A stretch of DNA of 64,000 nucleotides, taken from positions 1-64,000 of the forward strand of contig NZ_FMAH01000027.1 in assembly GCF_900094545.1 (NCBI RefSeq). The letters are read 5' to 3'. Made by a program: the position numbers and the translations under genes. The notes under the pieces were generated by a model. It was not told where the DNA came from and did no database searches. It saw only the letters and a program-made list of their open reading frames with translations. This DNA is from Martinezella miluonensis (GTDB lineage Bacteria; Pseudomonadota; Alphaproteobacteria; Rhizobiales; Rhizobiaceae). Shown here in pieces: positions 53,287 to 61,618 of this stretch (position 1 is its first letter; the number at the start of each line of letters is the position of its first letter).

Positions 53287-54336
53287 ATGACCCATTCCAA
53301 ATTCTCCACACAGGTCCGCCCACCTTTTGATTTCGGCGCTTCACGCATCTGGACCGATCTTGATCTCAATGCCGAGGGCCATCAACGGGGATGGTTACGA
53401 CTGAATGTATCTAGCAGCACCAATACAGGCTTCATTCCGATTCCTGTTGCTACCTTCAAGAATGGCGATGGTCCGAAAGTTCTTCTGCTCGGCGGCGTCC
53501 ATGGCGATGAGTACGAGGGCCAGGTCATGGCCATGAAGCTCATGCGTTCGTTGAAGCTGGAAAACGTCCGCGGCCAAATCATCATCCTCAATGCCACCAA
53601 CGCGCCGGCAGCTTACGCCGGCTCTCGAACTTCGCCGCTCGATGACGGCAACCTCAACCGCGCCTATCCGGGTGATCCCCGGGGCACGCCGACCGAGGAA
53701 ATTGCCTACCTCCTAAACGAGGTGCTGCTGCCAGGTGTGGACTACCTGCTCGACATTCATTCGGGCGGCACAGCAAACTACTTCCTGCCGTCTGCTCATG
53801 TGTATGCTCATCGTGATGAGGCCGCTATGGATCATCTACTGCATCTGCTCAAGGTGTTCGCCATGCCGGTGAGCATTGTGCTCGACGGTCTGTTCGATCA
53901 CGACAAGAAGGCGATAGGTGCTGCAGATCGTCTCGGTGTCTTACGATTTGCCACCGAACTCGGTGGGGCTGGCTACGTTTCTGTCGATGCGCTTCGTCGT
54001 GCAGAGGTTGGGCTCGCCCGCCTCCTGCATGAAATCGGCCTGTTGCGCGAGCCGATCACCGTCGAGCCCGCCCCCGCGACGCATTTCTACAGCCGGCTGC
54101 CCAATAAGCAGTACGGGTATGCATTTGCCAACGGCGTCTGGGAGGCCTATCACGAGGTCGGCGAAATGGTAGAGGAAGGCGAGGCGATAGGTGCCATCCA
54201 TTTCGCCCAGGAGCCTTGGCGTGAGCCTCTTGTTTTGCATAGCAGACAAGCCGGAATGATCTACGCCTTGCGTCGCCCGGCCATCACCGAAATGGGACAA
54301 ATACTATTTATTCAAGCAGTGCCGTATGTCAGGTGA
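53287..54336 (+). CDS. AspA/AstE-family zinc deacylase (DoeB-like)
   Basis: The 349-residue enzyme belongs to the succinylglutamate desuccinylase/aspartoacylase family. Zinc ligands are H72 and E75 in GGVHGDEYEGQ and H158 in LLDIHSGG, with the catalytic Glu region in FATELGGAGYVS. The length, HGDEYEGQ context and C-terminal beta-domain resemble DoeB, the deacetylase of N-acetyl-2,4-diaminobutyrate in ectoine breakdown. The other ectoine genes (doeA, doeC, doeD, eutD) are absent. It more likely removes an acyl group from the compound served by this cluster. It ends the plus-strand group. The next 900 bp carry no clear gene. Confidence 0.85.
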   Translation: MTHSKFSTQVRPPFDFGASRIWTDLDLNAEGHQRGWLRLNVSSSTNTGFIPIPVATFKNGDGPKVLLLGGVHGDEYEGQVMAMKLMRSLKLENVRGQIIILNATNAPAAYAGSRTSPLDDGNLNRAYPGDPRGTPTEEIAYLLNEVLLPGVDYLLDIHSGGTANYFLPSAHVYAHRDEAAMDHLLHLLKVFAMPVSIVLDGLFDHDKKAIGAADRLGVLRFATELGGAGYVSVDALRRAEVGLARLLHEIGLLREPITVEPAPATHFYSRLPNKQYGYAFANGVWEAYHEVGEMVEEGEAIGAIHFAQEPWREPLVLHSRQAGMIYALRRPAITEMGQILFIQAVPYVR

Positions 54337-55240
54337 GATCGCCGGAATTTAGGAGGGCATTGCGGGTAGCGTTTCATGATCGGTCATCACGACGATGTCA
54401 TAAAAGTCGACAAACCGATACCACCCGCTCCACCGAATAGCGCATCCGGGCCGTTGTTGGCTGCCGGGAACAATCTCTGATCGATACCTCACTGAAAGCC
54501 GGCAGTCGATTGGGATCAGGCTGCTGATCCGTTTTTCACGTCGGCGATCTTCTTCAGCTCTCTCAGCGGATTGGAAATATATTACCTGGCTGGTTCGTCG
54601 ACCTGCTTGGCAAGCACCTTCTGGTCACTAGTAAATCGGCAACTCCCCGCCATGCGCACCTGCCAACAGGATTCCATTCTCAACGCGGAAGGGCGTCGTA
54701 CCTGACGCTTCTAACCCATCGAGCAGGACAGACCTCCAATGGCGCTGGCGAGTCTCGGCGACCAGCGTTCGATTGGCGCGTGTCCGCCGAGTTGAAGGAT
54801 GAACCCGTGCGTTTGGCTTCGCTGCAACTGCATGAGTGAGACTAAGCTTTCAAAGCCTTTCTGCAGCGGAGCTTTGACATAGCGAACCAGGGGTAAGCGC
54901 CCTCCTATTTCGTTCTGGCAGGTCGCGTCTTTTAGTTACAAGCGTCCATAGTGTCGATCCGGCGAACGGCCGCCATCTTCTATGAATCGTGCACGAAAGT
55001 GTGTCAGCTTCCCCGAGGGATGGGATCGCCATCGCATATTGCGTGGGCTTATATCGAATTATTCGATGAAGCTCGTTTTACTGTCGTATTCATTGAAACC
55101 CCGCTCTCTAGGGTTGTCGCGGAAGCGAGACTCTACTCGCTTTCCCCCAATGAGGGATCTGTAAACAAGGCTGGGGTGGGGCACGTCGATTTCTCGACGC
55201 GAATTCTCATTGCCTAATTAAGATTAGAATTGGAGTTATT
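54337..55240. other. 904-bp region without a recognisable gene
   Basis: Only short frames occur (longest about 88 codons at 54951-55217, plus strand). None has a ribosome site with a recognised family pattern. One frame ending near 54840 reads DWRVSAELKDEPVRLASL, which may be the tail of a lost gene. The end of the region should hold the porin promoter. Confidence 0.35.
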
Positions 55241-56305
55241 ATGACCATAAAGAGCCTACTTCTTAGCTCCGGAGCAGCACTGGCAATTGTTTCCGGTGCT
55301 CACGCAGCTGACGCAATCGTCGGGGCAGAGCCGGAGCCGCTAGAGTACGTTCGTATTTGTGATGAGAATGGCAAAGGCTATTTCTTCATTCCTGGCACGG
55401 AAACCTGCCTCAAAGTCGGCGGCCGTGTTCGTACGGAAGGCGGTTGGTATAACGCCTACGTGGCTGGCCAGACCGCAGGTGCCCGCGGGACCTACTGGCA
55501 TACTCGTGCCGAGCTCTCCGTTGATACCTCAACTGACACTGAATACGGCCCCCTTAAGACCAACACGGTCTATCGCTGGGACTGGCAGGAAGGCGGTGCA
55601 ACGACAACAAAACTCCTGTGGGCAAATATCACCCTCGGTGGATTCCTCATTGGAAAGGCCGATTCCCAGTTCGCCACTTATACTGGCGGCGCTGGAGACG
55701 TTATCAATGACGACGTAATCGATTTTAGCCTTGCCACGACCGAGTTAAATCAGATCACATACAAATACGATGCCCACAACGGTTTCACAGCTGTGATCTC
55801 ATTGGAAGACAGCAACTCCGGCGCCGGCGCGACTGGGGCGAACGGCGAGAACAGCTCCAATCACTATGCTCCTGACATCGTTGGTGGTTTAGGTTACACT
55901 GCCGACACGTTTGGGTTCAGGGTTGTTGGCGGGTATGATTCAATCGTTGAGGAAGGTGCCATCAAGGGCCGTCTCGACGCTAAGTTCGATAACGTTCAAG
56001 CGTTCCTCATGGGCGGTTGGAATACTGATGGCGATAAGCTGAACAAATATGCCGCCGCCAATGGTGCCGGCCTTGGATGGGGTGATTGGGCCGTTTGGAG
56101 TGGCGTTGGCGTTGCGCTTAACGATAAGCTCAAATGGAACCTTCAGCTCGCTTACGATGATCTCAAAACCTTCGAAGCGACGACGAATATCAAGTGGAGT
56201 CCGGTAAAGGATCTGCTGGTCCAGCCGGAAATCACTTATGTCAACTATGACGTGCTTAACAAGGACACTTGGGCCGGCATGCTGCGCTTTCAGAGAACCT
56301 TCTGA
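55241..56305 (+). CDS. outer-membrane porin (RopA/Omp2b type)
   Basis: The 354-residue beta-barrel porin has a Sec signal peptide cleaved near AHAAD. The N-terminal rhizobial porin block reads EYVRICDENGKGYFFIPGTETCLKVGGRVRTE, and the protein ends in a C-terminal aromatic residue (LRFQRTF) for BAM recognition. Such porins of Rhizobiales allow passive entry of small solutes. It stands alone and is followed by a strong hairpin terminator. It is not physically tied to the C-P lyase genes, although it could admit their substrates. Confidence 0.93.
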   Translation: MTIKSLLLSSGAALAIVSGAHAADAIVGAEPEPLEYVRICDENGKGYFFIPGTETCLKVGGRVRTEGGWYNAYVAGQTAGARGTYWHTRAELSVDTSTDTEYGPLKTNTVYRWDWQEGGATTTKLLWANITLGGFLIGKADSQFATYTGGAGDVINDDVIDFSLATTELNQITYKYDAHNGFTAVISLEDSNSGAGATGANGENSSNHYAPDIVGGLGYTADTFGFRVVGGYDSIVEEGAIKGRLDAKFDNVQAFLMGGWNTDGDKLNKYAAANGAGLGWGDWAVWSGVGVALNDKLKWNLQLAYDDLKTFEATTNIKWSPVKDLLVQPEITYVNYDVLNKDTWAGMLRFQRTF

Positions 56306-56352
56306 TTTGAAGTTATCGGTCATATACTAAGCCGATCGCCCATCCGAGGATT

Positions 56353-56374
56353 GGCCCAGCGTAGCTGGGCCTTT
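56353..56374 (+). terminator. Rho-independent terminator after the porin gene
   Basis: GGCCCAGC (56353-56360) pairs perfectly with GCTGGGCC (56364-56371) around GTA and is followed by TTT. It lies 48 bases after the porin stop. Confidence 0.75.
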
Positions 56375-56765
56375 CACACATCCACAAACATTATGAGGAA
56401 GCGAAGCCTAGGCGAGACCGGAGATTTCACCGGGCTCAGATGGCAGTTCGAAGAGGTGATTTCAGTTTGAGTGCCGATGGCATAGGCGATTCTGCCTAAG
56501 TCTCATATCTGCCCATATATCCCGGCTATTCATAAACTTGGCGAAGCCAGGAGCGGAGAACGCGGGCCAGGATCATTCAGGCATAACGCCGCGGCGGAGG
56601 GAATGGGCTATTTTGTCAAGCGTTGTCCGTACCAGTGAGCGCACTGCAAAAGGTACCGACTCCACATGATGAACAACAGGTGTCGTGCGCCTGCCAATGA
56701 TGCGCAGAATGTCAATTGATGCCAGTTTGAAATGACGACGACCATCTGGCCTTATGATATTGATC
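56375..56765. other. 391-bp gene-free stretch after the porin terminator
   Basis: No credible gene is present. A minus-strand frame at 56573-56881 overlaps the GntR gene in another register and has no family features. It is taken as a shadow. Confidence 0.35.
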
Positions 56766-57542
56766 CTACGCTGGCGTCTTGACTGATTCCATGATTTCGT
56801 CTTCGAATTGTACGAGAAGCTCAACCCAAGCTGCTTCGATGCAAATGCCAACCTGAATTGGCGCTCCGTTAAGGTCGACATTGATATGCTTTACCATCAA
56901 TGACGGTTTCGATTTCTTCTGATTGAGGAGCTTTGCCTCTCGTGCGCCCAAAGCCTTCGGCCGGATCACGGATTGTAGCCGCCTGTAGTCGGAAATTCCG
57001 AAATCCTTCAGTGATCGAGTGATCGAACCGTACTCCCTGATCTTTAGGTCAATGCCGTGAAACCGGGGGAGAGGGTAGTAGTAGGTAGCGAACGAAAAAG
57101 GTCGTGTCTCCACCCAAGTCAGAGTTTCGATTTTTCTAACGAAACTGTCGCTCGGAATTTGAAGGGCAGAGGCGAGTTCGGTCTGAGCGCGTACGGTTTT
57201 GGCTCCAAGAAACTGACGTAGATTTGGCCGCTGCAACCGCTGCAGCTCAACACTCTGCTGTTGCGTACGTCCGATGGGATAGCGCAGAGTATCCTCTTTC
57301 ACGTAAATCCCACTTCCGCGTTCACCCCGCAGAACACCAGCCGCTTGCATCTTCGCAAGAGCGTGCCGGACGGTATTGACATTCACTTGAAAGCGCGCAG
57401 CGAGTTCCTTTTCAGTGGGGATTTTTTCACCTGGCTTTAGCTCACCGGTCTGAACTTCCTTGAGGAGTTCGTCCTTGATCATCTGCCAAATGAACCTGTT
57501 TCCACGTAGAGAATGGGCGTTCTGGTGGCTCGCAATCATCAT
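56766..57542 (-). CDS. PhnF-like GntR/UTRA regulator (third copy)
   Basis: The 258-residue protein starts at an ATG with CAGGAG five bases upstream. The frame runs on to 57704 but has no ribosome site there. It has a GntR winged helix (IWQMIKDELLKEVQTGELKPGEKIPTEKELAARFQVNVNTVRHAL) and a UTRA domain containing YYPLPRFHGIDL and SVIRPKALGAREAKLL, close in pattern to the PhnF-like protein at 46061. It diverges from phnD and is its likely repressor. Confidence 0.88.
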   Translation of the reverse strand: MMIASHQNAHSLRGNRFIWQMIKDELLKEVQTGELKPGEKIPTEKELAARFQVNVNTVRHALAKMQAAGVLRGERGSGIYVKEDTLRYPIGRTQQQSVELQRLQRPNLRQFLGAKTVRAQTELASALQIPSDSFVRKIETLTWVETRPFSFATYYYPLPRFHGIDLKIREYGSITRSLKDFGISDYRRLQSVIRPKALGAREAKLLNQKKSKPSLMVKHINVDLNGAPIQVGICIEAAWVELLVQFEDEIMESVKTPA

Positions 57543-57952
57543 TTTTGCTCCTGAGTGAGTTGCAGCTGGACGGCTAAGGTTCTTCGGAAGGGCACAGCCT
57601 CGTCGAGCGTCTTTTCCAGCCGCATGGTGTGCTCTTGAAGTTCCCCAGTTTTCATCATGCAGCGTCCATATGCCTGTAACTGCCTTGTCATGGATGAAAA
57701 GCAAAAAGGCTCTCGAAGGACAATACAGGGGAGGTTACACGTCAGCGCACCGGAGTCCAGTGACACTGCGAGAACAGAGTTCGTGCGGGGCAATCATATT
57801 CAGACCCGAGCGATCCGACCTGTCGCCAACTCGGATCGCAAGATCGCCGCCCGTACGCCTTTTGGTACCGATGGTCGGGGCCGTGCAAAGCAGGATGAGG
57901 CGAGAGCCCATGTGGCTGTCCAGTCGTAGCTATCCCAAACTTAGCAAACAGA

Positions 57953-57977
57953 AGAGAGAGAGAGAGAGAGAGAGAGA
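57953..57977 (+). repeat. GA dinucleotide tract at the phnD ribosome-binding site
   Basis: About 12 consecutive AG units end two bases before the phnD ATG (57979). The tract supplies the only purine-rich Shine-Dalgarno-like sequence. Its length could change by slippage and alter ribosome spacing, so it may act as a contingency locus. Confidence 0.6.
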
Positions 57978-57978
57978 A

Positions 57979-58884
57979 ATGATGAAAAAAGTGGTTCTGA
58001 TCGCGGCCACGCTTCTTGCTTTGGCGTCAGCTTCAAAAGCCGCCGATCTCAAGGAATTCCGTGTCGGTATCCTCGGCGGTGAGAACGAGCCGGACCGCTT
58101 GCGTAATTTCGCGTGCCTCGCAGATCACCTGAAGCAATATTTTGGCTTCGAAAAGGTCGCCTTGTACCCCGCGGCCGATTATGATGGCGTCATCCAGGGG
58201 TTGCTCGGCGGCACGCTGGACTATGCTGAGCTTGGAGCCTCGGGTTACGCAGCCATCTATTTGAAAAATCCGAATGCGGTCACCCCGTTCCTGACATACC
58301 AGCAGACAGACGGCTCGACAGGTTACTATTCAATTGGTCTTGCCCGTAAGGACTCCGGGATCAAGACGATCATGGATGCGAAAGGCAAGAAGCTGGGCTA
58401 TGCCGATCCGGATTCTACGTCTGGCTATCTGGTTCCATTTACCCAAATCCCCAAAGCCACCGGTATGCCGAATGACAAATTCTTCGCGTCGACCCAGTTC
58501 AACGGCGGGCACGAAAACAACATTCTGGCGATGTACGACGGAAAGGTCGACGTCTCAGTCGATGGATCCTCTGGTATCGGTGACTTCAAAGATGGATACA
58601 GTTCAGACACCTTCCACAAGATGGTGTCGAAGGGCTCGGTTGATCCGTCTCAACTCGTCGAGGTCTGGCGCTCGCCTCTGATCCCCAATGGTCCGCTGGT
58701 GGTACGATCTGCTCTGGGCGAAGAATGGAAAAAGAAGTTGACGGACTTCTTTCTTGCTTTGCCCAAGAGCGACGCGAAATGTTTCAATGCTATCGCTGGC
58801 GGAGACTTCAACGGTTATGTTCCGGTGACACCCGACTTCTATAGAACCGTTATAGACATCCGCAAGCAGACGATTGGAGGTTGA
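57979..58884 (+). CDS. phnD: PhnD, phosphonate/phosphate-type periplasmic binding protein
   Basis: The 301-residue protein has a signal peptide MMKKVVLIAATLLALASASKAAD. The PhnD-family body reads FRVGILGGENEPDRLRNFACL, the variable-loop region LLGGTLDYAELGASGYAAIY, DPDSTSGYLVPF and FNGGHENNILAMYDGKVDVSVDG. It would capture phosphonates in the periplasm. No phnC ATPase or phnE permease follows, so it is orphaned within the window. The start codon is the ATG after the GA tract. The frame also runs upstream through the tract, but no start there is credible. Confidence 0.93.
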   Translation: MMKKVVLIAATLLALASASKAADLKEFRVGILGGENEPDRLRNFACLADHLKQYFGFEKVALYPAADYDGVIQGLLGGTLDYAELGASGYAAIYLKNPNAVTPFLTYQQTDGSTGYYSIGLARKDSGIKTIMDAKGKKLGYADPDSTSGYLVPFTQIPKATGMPNDKFFASTQFNGGHENNILAMYDGKVDVSVDGSSGIGDFKDGYSSDTFHKMVSKGSVDPSQLVEVWRSPLIPNGPLVVRSALGEEWKKKLTDFFLALPKSDAKCFNAIAGGDFNGYVPVTPDFYRTVIDIRKQTIGG

Positions 58885-59393
58885 GATACCGGTGTTTGCC
58901 AGGGCTCTGGATTTCGTCAAAAAGAGGCGCCTTGCGGCACGCCCCCCAACGGGCTTCGAACGCCTCTAAGCGCATCGCATAAGACTCGCGAAACGGATGC
59001 GTAAACTGGAGCGCCAGCGCGATGTCTCGAATCACTGCGGCTTTGGAAGGGCAACTTGGTAGACGAATACTTGGTCCGGTCGAAGGGCTGCTCGAGGAAC
59101 TGATGATGGTTTTTTTGCATGATAGTCGCTTCGGAGAGATGGGTCGCCGTTCTTATATCCGCTACCTTTTCAAAAAGCTTTTGGATGGGAACGGCATTCG
59201 TCGTGTTATTGGCCCTCGATCAATCGTCTCGAGGTTGTGAACTTGAAGTAATATCCAAATCGAAAGTGCCGATTCCTGTCCTGCGGCAGATAACGGTTTT
59301 AGATCGCTTGGGACAAAAGCCTTCCTGGTTGATCTTTCATCCGGAACGCTCACTGAACGCAGTGGAAGTCCGAACCGCGACAAGCTCGTTGGT
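58885..59393. other. 509-bp stretch after phnD with small unassigned frames
   Basis: A 72-codon plus-strand frame at 59022 (GRRILGPVEGLLEELMMVFL, then GRRSYIRYLFKKLLDGNGI) looks helical and could be the start of a frameshifted gene. A second plus frame from 59119 continues in another register. Neither was recognised as phnE or phnC. A minus-strand frame near 58850-59035 is also unassigned. Confidence 0.3.
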
Positions 59394-60515
59394 TCATGTG
59401 GCGGATGGAGCTGAATGAGAAAATCGCGTTGGCCGGAACAGTTCGAAATCCTTCGAAGTTCTGCCGTACAGTATTTCCTCCACTGCGGCCTGTCCGATAA
59501 GCGGGCTCAACGAAATTCCCGAATGCGTGACTGCGACATGATAACCCTCGATGCCGGGTAATGGCCCGAATACCGGCATCCCGTCGGCAGGGTAGGGTCT
59601 CACCGAAATCCTGATCGCAGTGATCTTCACACCGCCAACCGTTGGAAGGACGTTTTCCACGAGTGCTGCAATCTGCCTGGCGCCTGCCTCACCGGCATCA
59701 AAAGCCGTGATGTCTTTCAATGTTAGATCGGCGGACTTTGCGTGCAACAGCAGGCGGCCGGCACGCTCAGGTTTGATATAGATTTCGGGTGCCTTCATAA
59801 TTCTGCTGACATTGTTTCGGCTCACATCCGTTATGACGGTCATTCCCGGTTTCCACTCCAATGGCACCGCATGCCCGAGTTCGGCGCCGACCGTATTTAT
59901 CGCGCAGCCCGCGCAGTTGATGACATAATCTGCTTCCAGTTCGCTTCGATTGTCGAGCCTGACGCCGACGATGCGCCCTGAACGCTCCAGGAGATTATGA
60001 ACTCGTGCTTCGATAAGACGCGTCCCGCGACGCTCGGCTTCACGCATGAGCACGTGACGATATACGACTGTGTCAACAGAGGCGTCGGTAGGGTAAAAGA
60101 CGGCTTCGCAGCCTTCCAGGCTTGATCTGGAGACATCGGGCTCGAGACTGATGACGTCATCAGCATTTAGAATCTCGATAGGGTGTCCATATGACCGCAG
60201 GCGATTGAGCCGGACAGAATGGTCCTTGGCCTTTTGAGTATCAGCCGGCCACCATTCGAGAGCTCCGGTGAGCCTCAGCCAATTTGCATGGCCGATCTCC
60301 TCTCCAAGCTCGCGATGCGCCAGATTGCCACGCATCACGAGCCGATAATAATCCTCCGGCTTCTTGTCATGACAGTTCAGCCAAGCAAAACTGGTGAGAG
60401 TGGCTCCCGCTCTGAGACCCTCAGGGTCAACAACCGTAACCGTCGCACCCTCTTTGGCAAGATGGTAGGCAACGGAGCAGCCGATCGCCCCAGCTCCAAT
60501 GACAATCACTCGCAT
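59394..60515 (-). CDS. FAD-dependent amine/D-amino-acid oxidase-type oxidoreductase (DAO family)
   Basis: The 373-residue flavoprotein has an N-terminal GAGAIG motif at 7-12 and E/D at the end of the second strand (VVDPEG). DAO-family features are LRAGATLTSFAWLN, VFYPTDASVDTVVYRHVLM and the C-terminal VRPYPADGMPVFGPLPGIEGYHVAVTHSGISLSPLIG, as in glycine oxidase and sarcosine-oxidase-like enzymes. It would oxidise a primary or secondary amine. It lies about 215 bp downstream of the third peptide-type importer on the same strand, which could import its substrate. Confidence 0.9.
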   Translation of the reverse strand: MRVIVIGAGAIGCSVAYHLAKEGATVTVVDPEGLRAGATLTSFAWLNCHDKKPEDYYRLVMRGNLAHRELGEEIGHANWLRLTGALEWWPADTQKAKDHSVRLNRLRSYGHPIEILNADDVISLEPDVSRSSLEGCEAVFYPTDASVDTVVYRHVLMREAERRGTRLIEARVHNLLERSGRIVGVRLDNRSELEADYVINCAGCAINTVGAELGHAVPLEWKPGMTVITDVSRNNVSRIMKAPEIYIKPERAGRLLLHAKSADLTLKDITAFDAGEAGARQIAALVENVLPTVGGVKITAIRISVRPYPADGMPVFGPLPGIEGYHVAVTHSGISLSPLIGQAAVEEILYGRTSKDFELFRPTRFSHSAPSAT

Positions 60516-60730
60516 TTTACAACTCCCGGATGACCCTGTTCTCTGATCGCAAAAAATAGATCGATTTCCACATGGTTAGGTGCGGCCGTTGAGCTATGCC
60601 GGGGCACTGCCGACGAGCAGCGTCCTCAGTTTCATTTGCCGATATGAAGTTTAAATCGCTAGGCTTAAGAGTTCTTCTGAGGAGCCGTGAAACATGGGCC
60701 GAACGATGTGCGACGGAATTACCAAGTTGA

Positions 60731-61618
60731 TCATCGCAAACTTCCGTCAAGTCGATCGCGCAACCAGTCCCCCAATAGGCTGACGGCAAGTGTCGTCGTA
60801 ACGATTAAGGTGGCCGGAGCAAATATGATCCAGGGTGCGCGCGTCATAAATTGCCTACCATAGCCGACCATATTCCCGAGACTCGTCATTGGTGGCTGCA
60901 CCCCCAGTCCGAGAAAGGAAAGACTGCTCTCCATGAGGATGATCTCCGGAAATGTGAGCGTCATCGAAACGATGAGCGTCGAGGCTATATTGGGGAGAAT
61001 ATGATACAAATAGACGCGCATGGGGCCGGCTCCCAATTGTCGAATTGCGCCTGCGTAGCCCTGACCGCTTGCCGAAATCGCCAGGCCTCTGGCGATCCGT
61101 GTGTAGCGCTCCCAACCATAGAATCCCATAAGGCCGATAAAGAGCGGCAACGCGTTGCCAAAAAATGCAAGGACCGACAAAGACAAAATAAGAAACGGCA
61201 TTGCCGCCTGAAAATCAGCCAGCATGAGGATGAATTGCTCTACCTTTCCGCGGAAATGAGCGGCTGCGAAGCCGAGTGCGGTACCCAAGCTTGCCGATAT
61301 CAGTGTTGCGCCAAAAGCAACCAACAGAGATATGCGGATTGAAATGATCAAGCGCGACAGGACATCCCGACCAAGTTCGTCAGTACCCAGCCAATGCCCC
61401 GCACTGAATGGCGTAGCCAGTCGATTGCGCAAATCAATTGCGGTGATGGAATATGGAGCCAGATAATCGGCTGCAAATGCTACCAGGACGACGAGTATAA
61501 TCCAGCCGATACCGAGTTGAACGAGGAGAGGGGCCCCCTTTCCTTTTGTCCTCTCCGCTTCGCTTGCAGACAATGGCTCGACGTCGCGGGGGACGGCGGT
61601 GTTCTTAGATGTAATCAT
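60731..61618 (-). CDS. peptide-type ABC importer permease, DppC-like (third importer)
   Basis: The 295-residue permease has an N-terminal cytosolic tail, a first helix, LGTDELGRDVLSRLI, contact loop YAGAIRQLGAGPMRVYLYHILPN and ESSLSFLGLGVQPPMTSLG. The start ATG overlaps the DppB-like stop by four bases (ATGA). The frame reaches far upstream to 62053, inside the neighbouring gene, and that part is rejected. Compared with the first two importers of this window, here the DppC subunit is a separate protein. Confidence 0.93.
   Translation of the reverse strand: MITSKNTAVPRDVEPLSASEAERTKGKGAPLLVQLGIGWIILVVLVAFAADYLAPYSITAIDLRNRLATPFSAGHWLGTDELGRDVLSRLIISIRISLLVAFGATLISASLGTALGFAAAHFRGKVEQFILMLADFQAAMPFLILSLSVLAFFGNALPLFIGLMGFYGWERYTRIARGLAISASGQGYAGAIRQLGAGPMRVYLYHILPNIASTLIVSMTLTFPEIILMESSLSFLGLGVQPPMTSLGNMVGYGRQFMTRAPWIIFAPATLIVTTTLAVSLLGDWLRDRLDGSLR

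Noticed and set aside
56573..56881. 102-codon minus-strand frame downstream of the third GntR gene
   Set aside because: It overlaps the GntR gene in a different register and shows no conserved features.
57670..57978. In-frame N-terminal extension of PhnD through the GA repeat
   Set aside because: The ATG after the repeat is followed directly by a proper signal peptide. The extension would bury it and has no ribosome site.
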